A program made the position numbers and the translations under genes. This document shows, piece by piece, positions 10,640 through 21,090 of a stretch of DNA of 64,000 nucleotides (position 1 is the stretch's first letter; every line of letters starts with the position of its first letter). A model generated the notes under the pieces. It made no database searches, was not told the origin of the DNA, and saw nothing but the letters and a program-made list of their open reading frames with translations. Source of the stretch: Forficula auricularia (lineage: Eukaryota > Arthropoda > Insecta > Dermaptera > Forficulidae); the NCBI GenBank assembly GCA_024734495.1, contig JALMQS010000302.1:148539-212538 (forward strand), written 5' to 3'.

Positions 10640-11340
10640 AAACATTATTAGACAAAAAAAGAGGGGGGGGGTGTCAAAAAAAATTCTAGTCCTTTTTACC
10701 AAACTCAACCAAATTTTGTATACATATTCTGTGTATCCACTGAAGGCTAGGAATGCAATAACTAACCAAATTTTGTATAAATAGTTTGGTCGAAAGGGCT
10801 AGAATTTTCATTTTTGACTCTCCACCCATTTTGGGTGGTTAGTTTTTGCATTTCTAGCCCTCTGGGGGTACACAGAATATGTATACAAAATTTCACAGGA
10901 ATTATTTAACGGGTTATAGTGGTGTTTCACAAAGAGGAAATAAGGAGATATTCAGTTTTCTGTTAAACCTCCTGATGAAGGGTTCATAGCCCGAAATATG
11001 TATAGAGATAAATAAAAAAAAATCTCCAAAATAATTTAAAAGATTTTTTAATTTTTTAATTTTATTTCCACTTTGTGAAACACCACTGTAATCCGTTAAA
11101 TAATTCCTGTGTTTAATATGTTTCACTATAAACCAACACCGCTTTCCCTAAACTTTATATACAAAATTTGGTTGATTTTGGTCGGAAGGGCTAGAATTTT
11201 CATTGTTGACCCTCCCCCCATTTTGGGTAATTAGTTTGTGCATTTCTAGCCTTTTGGGGCCCCACAAAATATGTATTCAAAATTTGGTTGAGTTTGGTCG
11301 AAAGGGCTAGAATTTTCATTTTTGCCCCCCCCCCTTTGTC
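10640..11340. repeat. Internal repeats of the hAT relic around a hammerhead module
   Basis: Several copies of caaccaaattttgtataca and gggctagaattttcattttt text, alternating in orientation, also appear in the CTTTACCATACA MITEs at 30.4, 36.2 and 62.7 kb. An inverted repeat (10890-10935 with 11067-11115, gtggtgtttcacaaag) brackets the hammerhead motif. Confidence 0.55.
10965..11012 (+). ncRNA. Hammerhead-ribozyme-like motif, AUA cleavage triplet
   Basis: CUGAUGA at 10972-10978, a short stem II (GGG with CCC, loop uucauag), GAAA at 10993-10996, then UAUGUAUA supplying a one-base-pair stem III and the triplet AUA (11002-11004). Stem I starts CUC (10969-10971) with GAG (11005-11007). A flanking module (accaacaccgctttcccta) is shared with the related repeat at 43 kb. 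Activity is not shown by sequence alone. Confidence 0.55.
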
Positions 11341-11619
11341 TGATAATGTTTAAAATACATTAAAAAAAAATTATTTTATGTTCTTTTCAAAAATATCTTC
11401 AGTTTCTTTTTCATTTTTTTTATACCTCTTTAAAATGTGGTAGATCTTTATGCGCCACCCTGTACATTTTTTAAAATCAGTATTATTCAAGAGGGTTCAA
11501 GAGCCGCACGAGATTGACTGAAGAGCCACATACGGCTCGCGAGCCATGTTGTGGCCACCTCTGATATAATATAATACTTGTTAATAAAAATGTTGAATTA
11601 AAATAGATTAGAAGAATAG

Positions 11620-11840
11620 TTTCTCACAAGAGGTAATAAATCAGTGTGTGTGTGTGTGTATTTTACCTTGTCTGTGATGTGTACAGGTGTGACGAAAACA
11701 TTGCCCCCAAGGGAGAGAATCGCACTCTCAGGCAAGCAAGAACCCTGGCTGTCTGACTGGGTTGCTTGGCCTCCGAGATTTGAGCTCAGTCTTATCGAAG
11801 GATGAAGGGACACCGTTAGCCACCCAGTAAGGCTAAAAAG
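11620..11840 (-). mobile_element. tRNA-derived SINE candidate
   Basis: On the minus strand TGGGTGGCTAACGG (A box-like) near 11822 is followed by GAGCTCAAATCTCGG (B box-like) near 11780. A GC-richer body then ends in a (TG)n stretch at 11645. Target duplications were not found. Confidence 0.45.
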
Positions 11841-11971
11841 ACTCGATTTTCGAATTCGCTAAGCTTATCACATTTCAAGAATTCCTCCACAAATAAATAA
11901 ATAACATAATGTGTTTTCTATTATTTACTAAAAGATGTACATTTAATTTTTTCAAAAAATAAATAAATAAT

Positions 11972-13827
11972 AATCATGTGACAAAAATTAATAGTGAAAT
12001 CTCCGAACCACAAAGTGATAGTGTTGGGGTTCCACAAGGAAGTATACTTGGACCTCTATTGTTTATTTTGTACATTAATGATATAGATAGCTGTATTGAT
12101 GAAAATGTTTTTGTAAATTTATTTGCGGATGATACTTTAATATCTGTAGAGGATAGTGATATCGACATGGCTGTAATAAGAATAAATAGGGTCCTTAGAG
12201 AAATTGAGGATGGTTAAATGTCAACAAACTGATAATAAATTGTGCAAAGTCAAAAGTAATGATAATGGGTGCTAGTGGGGAAAACATATTTCCGGTGTGG
12301 CTGAATGGTGTAAAACTGGAATATGTCGACTCTATAAGGTATCTGGGTGTTATCGTTGATGACAGACTGAATTTTTAAAATGCATTTTAATGAACTAATT
12401 AAAAATATAACTGGAAAGGTAAATTATTTTTATAGAATCAGCAACAACTTAAATATTGAACAATAGAATTAGAGTTTATAAGAGCATAATAAATCCCAAT
12501 TTTTAACCGACTTCAAAAAAGGAGGAGGTTCTCTATTCGATTGAATTTTTTTTTTTTTTTTTTTGTGCCTATGTTACCTCATATCTCCGCCAATTGTCAA
12601 CCGATTTTGAAAATTTTTTTTTGCATTGGGTCCAGTCTAGCTTCCGATTGGTCCCATTTTTTTTTTCGATTTTTTTTCATAGGTATTAGACCTTTTTTAT
12701 TAGGTTTGTTTAGGTTTGTTTAGACCTAACCTCTTTGTTTATGAACCGATTTCGATGGTTCTTTTTTATCCGAAAGGGGGTGTCTTAGGGATGGTGTCAT
12801 ATTAATTTGGTCAAGTTCTGATGATATAATCACTATTAATAACATCACTAAAAAGAGAAAAATAAAAATTTTTAAGAAAAATAAAAACCGACTTCAAAAA
12901 ATTAAATGCAACAAATATATCACTAAAAGGTATAAAATAACTATTATCTTATTTAGTTACAACTAAACGACGAAATATTAACACGAAATTACTTTTTGAA
13001 GTTGGTGCCAAACATATACCTTTTATGAATCGCACTTCGACGGATCTTACTTAGTACGTTTGGCGGGTACGCTCGCTTATAGGTATAGTTTGTTTGGCAC
13101 CGACTTTAAAAAGTAATTTCGTGTTAATATTTCGTCGTTTAGTTGTAACTAAATAAGATAATAATTATTTTATACCTTTTAGTGTATTTTTATATTTGTT
13201 GCACTTAATTTTTGAAGTCGGTTTTATTTTTTTCTTAAAATTTTTATATTGTCCTACAATTTTATATTTTGGTACAAAAAATAATATAAATGAACTACAG
13301 TTACTACAAAATAAGTGTATGAGGATTATTTTGAAATGCGATAAACATACACCAATTAGAACGATGCTAGATTGCCTAGGTTTTTTGAATGTGAGTGATT
13401 TCCTGTACGTACAAACAATGTGCTTTGTCTACAAATTGTATCACAGGGAATTACCACAGTATTTGGAATTCACAATAGTGAATGAAATACATGGACATTA
13501 TACCAGACATAATGATAGGATATATGTGCATAAGGTAAATAGAGAATCGACTAAAAACTCACTTTACTTCAGGGGGCTTGAGGAATTCAATTGTCTGCCC
13601 TCTGTTGTAAAAAAATTCAACAAATTTAACATTATTTAAACTTAATTTAAGGAAACATATTAGTGAAAATGTTACATAGACATTAGAACTTATTATAGTG
13701 TAATATTATGTATTTTAATGTTAAATATTATGTTGTATATTATAGTGCAATGATTTGTACGTTTAATGTATTGTAGTGTATATATGTATGTAAATACATT
13801 TAAATTTAAATAAATAAATAAATAATA
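11972..13827 (+). pseudogene. CR1/L2/Jockey-type LINE, reverse transcriptase relic, interrupted
   Basis: The reverse transcriptase fragment begins near 11972. Motif B is VPQGSILGPLLF (from about 12027) and the catalytic box is FADDT (about 12121). It runs through stop codons and small frameshifts to RVYKSIINPNF at 12470-12500. The frame then resumes after a 0.73-kb insertion as YCPTILYFGTKNNINELQL and continues to about 13639, giving the usual C-terminal region after the polymerase. The 3' UTR ends in a TAAA-type tail at 13805-13827, typical of this group. The endonuclease and N-terminal part are missing. Stops and the insertion make it inactive. Clade assignment within the Jockey group is tentative. 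Confidence 0.85.
12507..13238 (-). mobile_element. Palindromic CCGACTTC element, copy 2, inside the LINE
   Basis: Inverse of the copy at 9153-9899: the tail comes first (aaccgacttcaaaaaagg at 12505), then the palindromic part. The octamer AATTTTTA stands on both sides (12499 and about 13239). Removing the insert restores the LINE reading ...NPNF/YCPTILYF..., so the boundaries are well supported. Confidence 0.85.
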
Positions 13828-13829
13828 TC

Positions 13830-14230
13830 TTTCTCTATCTATAATTATAATAATCGCCTTGCGCGTTGACGCCGACATTATTTTTCTTAATTTTAAAACC
13901 CATTAATAAATACATAGGTCATGACAATTAAAATTATAAAATTTAAATCATTATTTGAAAATTACGGAGTTCAGCGTAGCTGAAAATATCAGAGTTTTGA
14001 TATTTGTTCTTAATTATATCATTGTATCACTGTAGATCAATCATTTCCATTTGAAGTTCCGGGGCTAGGGTTTCAATGTCAGTATCAAAAGGATTCTGAA
14101 AAATCTTAATTTGATTCGCAATGGCATCAAAGTCCGAGAAACGAGTATCAAAATTTATTTTCAAAGCAGTCAAAGGTTCGATTGCTGCAAATTAATCTGG
14201 GCTATTATATATATAATTTAATTCAATCAA
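13830..14230 (+). repeat. Second Helitron-like family, 5' fragment
   Basis: Starts with a decayed TCTATACTTATTATAA-type terminus followed by cgccttgcgcgttgacgccgac and tttaaaacccattaataa. Related starts are at 49034 and 58146. The downstream part is AT-rich and the 3' end was not identified. Confidence 0.45.
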
Positions 14231-14269
14231 AGTGACTATGCATTTTACTCTACTCACTCGTCGGACCCA

Positions 14270-14475
14270 CTCATTTTATGAGTAAGCTCGTTGGGGTAAC
14301 CCAAAAAGACCCGGAGACGCTATCAGGAGATGTAGGCAGAGTTTTCTGTTCTGTATGAGCGTTCCCTGGAATTCTCTAGCAGTGAGAGGGTATGGAACAC
14401 GCAGTTTAATTGTTTTAGCTTCTCAGATTTATGTTGAGCTTAGAAAGTGGTTGGGATTTTTATCATTTTTATGAT
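14270..14475 (+). pseudogene. Possible LINE C-terminal scrap
   Basis: A frame across about 14328-14474 reads ...SVPWNSLAVRGYGTRSL..., and the WNSL phrase resembles the end of CR1/Jockey-type ORF2 proteins. Nothing else in the stretch confirms it. It could be chance. Confidence 0.25.
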
Positions 14476-14599
14476 TCACTGATCAGCCACTATATATTTT
14501 TGTATTGGTCAAAATGGAGCAAAATGCCGGCAGAAGGCGACTTAGCAGCAGCAGATTTGAAAAGTTGGACAAATCAATGTAACTCTCTGATTTTATAGG

Positions 14600-14999
14600 A
14601 CCTTATTTGATCGTATAGGGACGGGGTAGGTCCGGCTCAATCAGCTCTTAAATAAAATTAAATTAAATAAACAAAAAAAAATATATATTTATTAACAAAA
14701 AAAAAGAGATAAAAATTATAAATTGATAAGATTGAACTTGTATAACATTAATAAACAAACAAAGAAATTTAATTATGTAAAACAAATAAATTGATAAGAT
14801 TGAATCTGTATAACATTAATAAACAAACAAAGAAATTTAATTATGCATTTCAAATTTATAACAATTCAAAGGTAATTTACTTATTATAATTAAATGATAT
14901 ACTATTTTGGTATAACAACTTAACGGTACTTTAACTTATAATATTACTTATATGAATATATTTGTAACCATGGTTTTATAGTATTGATCACTTACATAT
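14600..14999. repeat. AT-rich stretch with a ~67-bp direct duplication
   Basis: aaattgataagattgaa and ataacattaataaacaaac recur at 14718-14775 and 14787-14842. No gene seen. Confidence 0.6.
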
Positions 15000-16250
15000 T
15001 TCGATGGCCATCGTACTCCTAGCCGAATCCCTCAATCTGATAATACTCAACTCCCCCTTGATCTGTCTCTCGTCCAGATCTCTCTCTCTCTTAATTAATT
15101 CACCCTTGATTCTCCCTTTAGATCACCTGCTCGCGACTCTCTCCCCTGAGGCTTGTTCCGGCTCTCTGTCCTCTCCGCGCGTGTTACCCATGCGGTCGCC
15201 CTCCGTTCCCCCCGCCAGGCCCCTCCCCTACTCTCGCCGTCGCCTGGGCTATCCAGCTGGTCGTACACACAAACCCCTTAGATTAATTATTTCCAATGAT
15301 ATATTTACGACAATCAACAGCCAATTAAGTGTTACTTAGAAATTCCTCATAATTAGACATATTATTATTAATTGTAAACTTAGTTATATCAGATGTAACC
15401 ATTCAGTTAATTTCTCGCAATCCGGTTTCCCCTTCGGATTGGCAATTATATCACTTGAATAGTTACATCTGTTACAAGGGGTTTTTTCATGCTTAAAGTA
15501 CTCACATATCTTCACACAGCTCTTAGGGCGCCTTCCCCGGACCTCACACTCTCTCTCAACAGGGACACCTCCCTGGACCCTCACTGTGGCACTCACACTC
15601 TCTCTCAACAGGGACACCTCCCTGGACCCTCACTGTGGCACTCACACTCTCTCTCAACAGGGACACCTCCCTGGACCCTCACTGTGACACTCACACTCTC
15701 TCTCTTAACGGGGACACCTCCCTGGACCCTCACTGTGACACTCACACTCTCTCTCTTAACGGGGACACCTCCCCGGACCCTCATTGTGGCACTTCAGCTG
15801 GCTAGCGGGCGATTTCCCAATAATCACACACACATCGCCCGCAGGGGCAGTCCGTGGACTGCCGAGCCGCTCACCCCTCAATCACTTCTCGCCACCCTCC
15901 AAAAAACACGGATATCAGCCCGCATGGGCGGCCTGGGCCGCCCGCCCATCCACCCTCAATCGCTGCTTCCCACGCACTCTCGATCGACGGCGTCCGGCTA
16001 GCTTTTCTCACACCCACACCCCTCCTCTGTCTTCGCACGGACAGCCGCCTCTCCCCCCTTCCCGCCTAAGGTCTCTCTCTCTCCTTGTCGCACTCCCTCG
16101 GGCTGTTCATTCTTATTAAGAGCTTATAAGTGTATCGGCGCCGGGGTGTCTGGTTGCTGATACAGCGATTCACTCAACCTACTATTCAACCAGACAGCGT
16201 TCGCCTTAATGTACTAACTAACTAATAATACAATTTTCTTCTGAATTTAA
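15000..16250. other. GC-rich island of unknown origin
   Basis: Composition changes sharply from AT-rich surroundings to C-rich text on the plus strand, with many CTCTCTC, CCGCC and GGCG strings. Overlapping open frames of 70-170 codons occur on both strands (15004-15339, 15489-16001, 15384-15617). They are proline/serine/leucine-rich, overlap each other and match no family I know, so they are more likely a by-product of composition than genes. It could be the promoter or UTR part of a retroelement, an exogenous insert or a GC-rich 5' exon of an unseen gene. Confidence 0.4.
15545..15785 (+). repeat. 50-bp minisatellite, five units
   Basis: gggacacctccctggaccct recurs at about 15560, 15610, 15660, 15711 and 15761 (last unit cccgg for cctgg). 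Each is followed by cactgtg and a ctctctct tract. Period 50-51 bp. Confidence 0.9.
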
Positions 16251-16315
16251 TTCTAAATTAAGGGTAGTAACCCTTACATTTGTCCCTGGTGCACCGCCAC
16301 CACATTTGCATCAAT

Positions 16316-16500
16316 ATACATCATATTTAATTATAATTATTTATTGAACACGAATTAAATAACAATACAATAAAACTATGACGTTTCGATCGTCTTATTC
16401 TGCGATCCTTCTCAAGTATGAGTGTCGATCGAAACGTCGTAGTTTTATTGTATTATTTATTCGTGTTCAATAAATAATTTTAATTAATTATTATGTGTGA
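16316..16500. repeat. Foldback element with GATCGAAACGTC stem
   Basis: attatttattgaacacgaat on the left pairs with tcgtgttcaataaataatt on the right. The inner part is ctatgacgtttcgatcgtc with a matching inverse. Related foldbacks occur at 16970-17180, 36000-36200, 46730-46905, 48520-48680 and 63420-63530. The inner cttgagaaggatcgc...gatcgaaacgtc text is hammerhead-like on the minus strand, but its first box is not canonical. Confidence 0.65.
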
Positions 16501-16578
16501 TTTCACTAAAAATTTTAATTTTAATCAAATTAATCACAAAAATAAAAGCTTCAACAGCTTCATTACTAATTTAAATTT

Positions 16579-16970
16579 AAAGTACCTGGAACACAGAGGG
16601 TTGCTCAGTAATATTTTGATTTAGTTCAAAGTGATATATTAATATTATTTTTAATAATTTAAGTATTTAATAAAAAAGATTTCCAATTAATCAAATTGGC
16701 AAATTCTAATATATGATAATAATTATAATGATCTTATTAGGGGATATAAAATTGAAAAACCAATTAATTATGAAAAGGAAATTGAATAAAAATGTAATTA
16801 TACATTTTTATCGTGACGACCACCTCTAAATAATTATTTCAATTAACAAAAAACCCATCAAAAACAACTTAACCGAAGATGAGACCGCAACAGATCGAAT
16901 CACCAACACAAAACCCTCCTAACCCGTGAATTTCATTCAAATCGTTAGAGTCGTTTTCGAGAAACTGATT
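16579..16970 (-). mobile_element. Helitron-like element, 5' truncated
   Basis: The 3' end at about 16580 reads, on the minus strand, a decayed hairpin then CCAGGTACTT. The interior matches other copies (tgagaccgcaacagatcg, ttagagtcgttttcgagaaac). The TCTACTC terminus is missing at 16970. Confidence 0.65.
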
Positions 16971-17480
16971 GATCACGAACAACTACGACGTTTTGATCAT
17001 ATTCTGCGATAGTTCTCAAGTTGGTTTACAGTTAACCTAAAATCGGAGTGGGTGCTCATACTTGAGAACGATCGCAGAATATGTCGATCGAAAACGTCGT
17101 AGTTTTATTGTATTATTTATTCATGTTCAATAAATAATTATAATTATGTGTGATTTCACTAAAAATTTTAATTTTAATCAAATTAATCACAAAAATAAAA
17201 GCTTCAACAGCTTCATTACTAATTTAAATAAATAAATAATAAAGCTAGACACAGAGATGAAATTTGAAACTCTGAAGTAGAGGCTTGGATGAATAAAACT
17301 GCTTAAATTTTAAATTTGACACTAGATTTCAAGATCTGCATCAACTCCGATTTCCATTTAACCTAAATTTGTCGTAATTTATTCATGTTCAATAAATAAT
17401 TATAATTAGATAATTATGTGTGATTTAAATAAAATTAATCACAAAAATATAAGCTTCATATTAGTGATTCACCTTACTAT
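16971..17480. repeat. Further foldback arms of the GATCGAAACGTC family
   Basis: 16978-17015 and 17065-17110 form an imperfect inverted pair around acgacgtttt and aaaacgtcgtag. The following text (tcacaaaaataaaagcttca) repeats that at 16535 and 46870. Confidence 0.55.
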
Positions 17481-17643
17481 ATACAGGGTGCTTCAAAAAA
17501 TGTATACACACTTTGAACTTCCATAGAAAATTTATTTACCGTTCTACAAAGTTAAATTTCAGGAAAATAGAAAGCTGAAAGTCCAATGTAAATGAAACAT
17601 AAATAACAAATGTTAATACTGTTCAAATTGGTGACCTGCAGCA

Positions 17644-17940
17644 TCAATACAATTCTGAGTACGAGTCACCACTGATTCTGTACATCGCATCAAAACGTCC
17701 AATCGAGATTTCTCTACACACTGCTTGAATCTCATTCCAAAGAATGTCTAGGTTACGTGGTTTACGTTTGTACACCTCATCTTTTACTGTGCCCCACAAG
17801 AAGAAATCCAGTGGTGTAAGGTCTGGAGAGCGTGCTGGAAACTCGATTGGCCCCCTGCGTCCTATCCACTGGCCCGACAAATTTTGATCCAGGTAAGCTC
17901 GTACGTCCCTGTGATAGTGCGGCGGGGCACCATCTTGTTG
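17644..17940 (-). pseudogene. Mariner-family transposase C-terminal fragment
   Basis: The minus-strand frame contains IEFPARSPDLTPLDFFLWG. This is the region holding the last catalytic Asp of Tc1/mariner transposases in the PDLTPLDFFLWG signature, followed by the usual lysine-rich tail (VKDEVYKRKPRNLD). The N-terminal DNA-binding domain and first two catalytic Asp residues are absent. It is a fragment and cannot be active. Confidence 0.85.
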
Positions 17941-17949
17941 GCAATAAAA

Positions 17950-18243
17950 ATCACCATTACCAGGACGTACGAGCTTACCTGGATCAAAAATTTGTCGGGC
18001 CAGTGGATAGGACGCAGGGGGCCAATCGAGTTTCCAGCACGCTCTCCAGACCTTACACCACTGGATTTCTTCTTGTGGGGCACAGTAAAAGATGAGGTGT
18101 ACAAACGTAAACCACGTAACCTAGACATTCTTTGGAATGAGATTCAAGCAGTGTGTAGAGAAATCTCATTGGACGTTTTGATACGATGTACAGAATCAGT
18201 GGTGACTCGTACTCAGAATTGTGTCGTCTGCTGCAGGTCACCA
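17950..18243 (+). pseudogene. Mariner-family transposase C-terminal fragment, inverted copy
   Basis: Same SPDLTPLDFFLWG signature on the plus strand, almost identical in sequence to the minus-strand copy at 17644-17940, from which it is separated by a few bases. Head-to-head duplication within one element is unusual and may come from a templated fold-back repair event. Confidence 0.85.
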
Positions 18244-19101
18244 ATTTGAACAATGTCTTAACAGATCACATCTTTTTCTCTCCTGGTCCAGATTGAATCA
18301 AATGTAGAAAACATTCGGTTAATTTATGGCAGGCATCTAACATACATGCTAATAGGCAGAGCGCTCTGTACTGGGAGATTGAATATATAACATCAGAGAT
18401 CTTAAGTTCACTTGGTGATCCATCCGAATGTCTAGCGGGCTATACGCAAAATGACGTTGGATTGTGAGACTCGGACTGTGTGATCTACATCTTTTTTTCT
18501 CTCCTGGTCCAGATTTAAGAGCTCCACAGACTTTAATAGCATAATCCGCAATAGTCTTGTGATAAAATATCTTTTCAAATAAAGCGCGGCCAAAACACTC
18601 TCATTGATAGGTCAATTATTCTTTGTTATATCAGTTAGAAAAATTATAAAAAATTTATTTAAGATCATTATTTCAAGTTAGAAATATATAAGTTCAAATA
18701 TTATTTTCACTCAATATTTGACAAAAATTTCTTACAGTTGATTCGTGATTGAATCAAATGTAGAAAAACATTCGGTAACATTAACATTTGTTATAATAAT
18801 AAAACTATGAGGTAGGTTTCACAAACAAAAATTGAGTTTTTGAGTTGAACTCAAAACTCAATTTCGTTTTATTTCTTTTTTGTGAAACTCACCTCGTATC
18901 TTAGTTTTATTATTATATTAAAAATGTTTCACCTAGAACCAACACCGAACTCCTTAAAAAGTTATTAACATTTGTTATTTATGTTTCATTTACATTGGAC
19001 TTTCAGCTTTCTATTTTCCTGAAATTTAACTTTGTAGAACGGTAAATAAATTTTCTCTGGAAGTTCAAAGTGTGTATACATTTTTTTGAAGCACTCCTGT
19101 A

Positions 19102-19697
19102 TGTAAATATATTGAAAATATTTGTAAGAGGGTAGAAAATGAAGAGAATTTTCAATAGGGGTGACACGCAAGTCTTATCAGTCAGCTGCTGCGCTTATCA
19201 GAGACAGCTATGGCATCTCTCTCACTCTCTCCTGGAGGAAAAAAATTATCAAAGGTAAAAGGATCCATCCCTTGGCTGGCAAAGGGGCTGGCTCATTTAT
19301 TCTCAGATCGGAATTTTTCATTTTAGATTAAAAAAGTAAAATAATAATAATAATAATAATACGAGTAATATAACGTTGATATATATATATTTGAAAAGAT
19401 TCAAATTAGGTCGTGATGAAAAGAAGAAAAATAATGAAGATGATTCGCGTATATTTGTTTTTTTTTTTTATTTGCAAACATTTTAGATTGGCAACTGTGC
19501 CTTTGAGCTTATTAAAAATATTTCTATATATTTCAAAAAAAAAAAACTTTAGGAAGTTTGAAATCCAGATTTTATCAAATTTAAGATTAAATTAAAAAAA
19601 AAAAAAAAAAAAGGTTTTTTCATAATCTTCCCTCCTACGTAGTAGTCTTATCGCAAAGATTATTTTCTTGAAATCATTTAATAAGAAATAAACTGGA
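19102..19697. other. No gene recognised; microsatellites
   Basis: An (ATA)n run near 19345, several A homopolymers (19555-19612) and a (TA)n at 19380. A 60-codon frame at 19413 is low-complexity. Confidence 0.4.
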
Positions 19698-19935
19698 CTT
19701 TACCATTAGCCTGTCCCCTCTCGTATATTTAATATTTAATAAAATCGTTTTTTAAACAATAGGTGTAGGGTCAAAAAATGAAAATCTAGGCCCTTGGACC
19801 AAACTCAACCAAATTTTGTATACATAATCAGTGGGACCCAAGAAGTCTAAAAATTCAATAAATTAACCGCAGAAACGGGCGGTTAGTTTCTGCGCTTATA
19901 GACTTCTGGGTGGCCTAATGATTATGTATATGTTG
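19698..19935 (-). mobile_element. CTTTACCATACA MITE, fragment
   Basis: Begins actttaccattagcctgtcc, followed by atttaatatttaataaaatc and accaaactcaaccaaatttt, as in the complete copies at 30361-30912 and 36230-36895. The other end is missing. Confidence 0.6.
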
Positions 19936-20365
19936 CAGTAAAAATCGATTTTTAGTAAGTACGCTTTCTTACTAGTTAAGACGCGTTTCACTGAATACCT
20001 TTGTAGCAATTAGTTTTAACTGATGTCAAAAATGAATTTCAGTAAAAACACGTTTTGGCAAAACGACTTAATAAAAACCTCGTCAATGTGTTCAAAATTG
20101 CCACAATTTTTCACTGGTCAAATCAGTCATTTCATCAGCGCACTCGGACCCCTATAGTCGGCATTTGCAACTACCTTGTTTGCTCTCGAAACCCTGCCTA
20201 AAGCGCCCACTGGTTCTTATACTCTCAACCACCAAAGGGTAAACATCTCTTAGAATTACTCTATGTGTGTTATTCGTTAGACTTGTATGGGCCTGAAAGG
20301 TAAGAATATTCTGATAGCTAAAATTCATATCCTTACGTGTTCATATCTTTAATTATTTGTCTCTT
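19936..20365. other. No gene recognised
   Basis: Moderate GC, with no repeat partner found in the window. A run of short frames shows no family signature. Confidence 0.35.
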
Positions 20366-20653
20366 TTATCCTGAAAGGTCCTTCACTACTAGGTCCAGAA
20401 ACCACTCAAGGTTTTTCTTCAATATCGCTAAGCCGCGTTTAGCAAAATATGTTTTTTGGCACCCTCTCGCTTGGTGACCAACAAAACCTATATGCTCCTT
20501 TGCCCAACCAAGCGGCAAGAAACCAACCCAAGGACATTTTAGCGCTCCATATATTGAGCAGCGCCCACAGCCCACACACGGCGTATTCAATTTTACGCCA
20601 GGCATCGCGGAACGGGAACCAGGCTCCAAATGGCCTGTACCTTTCCTAAACAC
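20366..20653 (-). pseudogene. Unidentified frame, possibly a LINE RNase H/C-terminal relic
   Basis: A 95-codon minus-strand frame is Cys/Gly-rich early (CVGCGRC) and ends KRGLAILKKNLEWFLDLV. The order of a cysteine-rich patch followed by a helical FL(D)-type end is loosely like the C-terminus of I/R1-type LINE proteins, but no diagnostic motif is present. It may equally be non-coding. Confidence 0.2.
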
Positions 20654-20659
20654 TCTTCT

Positions 20660-21090
20660 TAATCAATCCACCACACTCCACAATATCCAAACCTTCCCCT
20701 TTGTTGATTACTGAATAAATTTTATATAAACGTTAAATTGTTTTACCTTTTTATTTCATACAATTTTGAAGAGAACTACCCTTGTCTTCCCTCCATTTTT
20801 GTTCTTTTACAGGATATCATATATGTATAACATTAATTAACTAGATAATCACAATCAGCCCCTATCGAAACATTTCTTTCATTATAAAGTAAATAACAGC
20901 TTCCTTGAGGCCTTACAACCCTCATAACAAAGAAAGGAGCTATACTTTCAACAAATGTTCATTTAGATCATATGTGACGAATTCGAATCAAATACCCTCT
21001 AAACTTTTTACTCTAGGTCAAATTACTAGAAGCAAAGTTGTAGAGAATCAAATTTTTGACAATTTCATTTAAAATTTTTTTTGAAAATAA
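20660..21090. other. No gene recognised
   Basis: AT-rich sequence with no repeat partner seen. Confidence 0.35.

Larger units (their letters stand above)
9070..11563. mobile_element. hAT transposon relic, non-autonomous
   Basis: Terminal repeats CAGGGGTGGCCAC (left) and GTGGCCACCTCTG (right) match at 12 of 13 positions. They are flanked by near-identical 8-bp sites, atatataa and atataata, as expected for hAT. The subterminal gagccgc and cggctcgcgagcc strings are typical of hAT ends. The interior has no transposase frame and holds later insertions, including the palindromic element at 9153-9899 and the hammerhead repeat at 10890-11150. Confidence 0.7.
17484..19099. mobile_element. Mariner-like transposon relic with internal head-to-head duplication
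   Basis: Ends CAGGGTGCTTCAAAAAATG (left) and its inverse near 19099 (CAGGAGTGCTTC on the minus strand) are bounded by TA on both sides. About 70 bp of terminal sequence is shared. The left half (17640-17940) and 17950-18243 are inverted copies of the same transposase C-terminal region. The right half (18250-18960) is unrelated AT-rich text with internal direct repeats (catctttttctctcctggtc) and a small hairpin (18815-18895). Confidence 0.8.

Noticed and set aside
15489..16001. A 170-codon protein gene with internal repeats
   Set aside because: The repeats are translations of the 50-bp minisatellite in shifting frames, overlapping frames exist on both strands, and no domain is recognised.
16372..16450. 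Hammerhead ribozyme in the GATCGAAACGTC foldbacks
   Set aside because: Stem II and GAAACGUC are present on the minus strand, but the first box reads CUUGAGAAG, which does not fit CUGANGA. At best a decayed or different motif; the same holds for 17043-17100.
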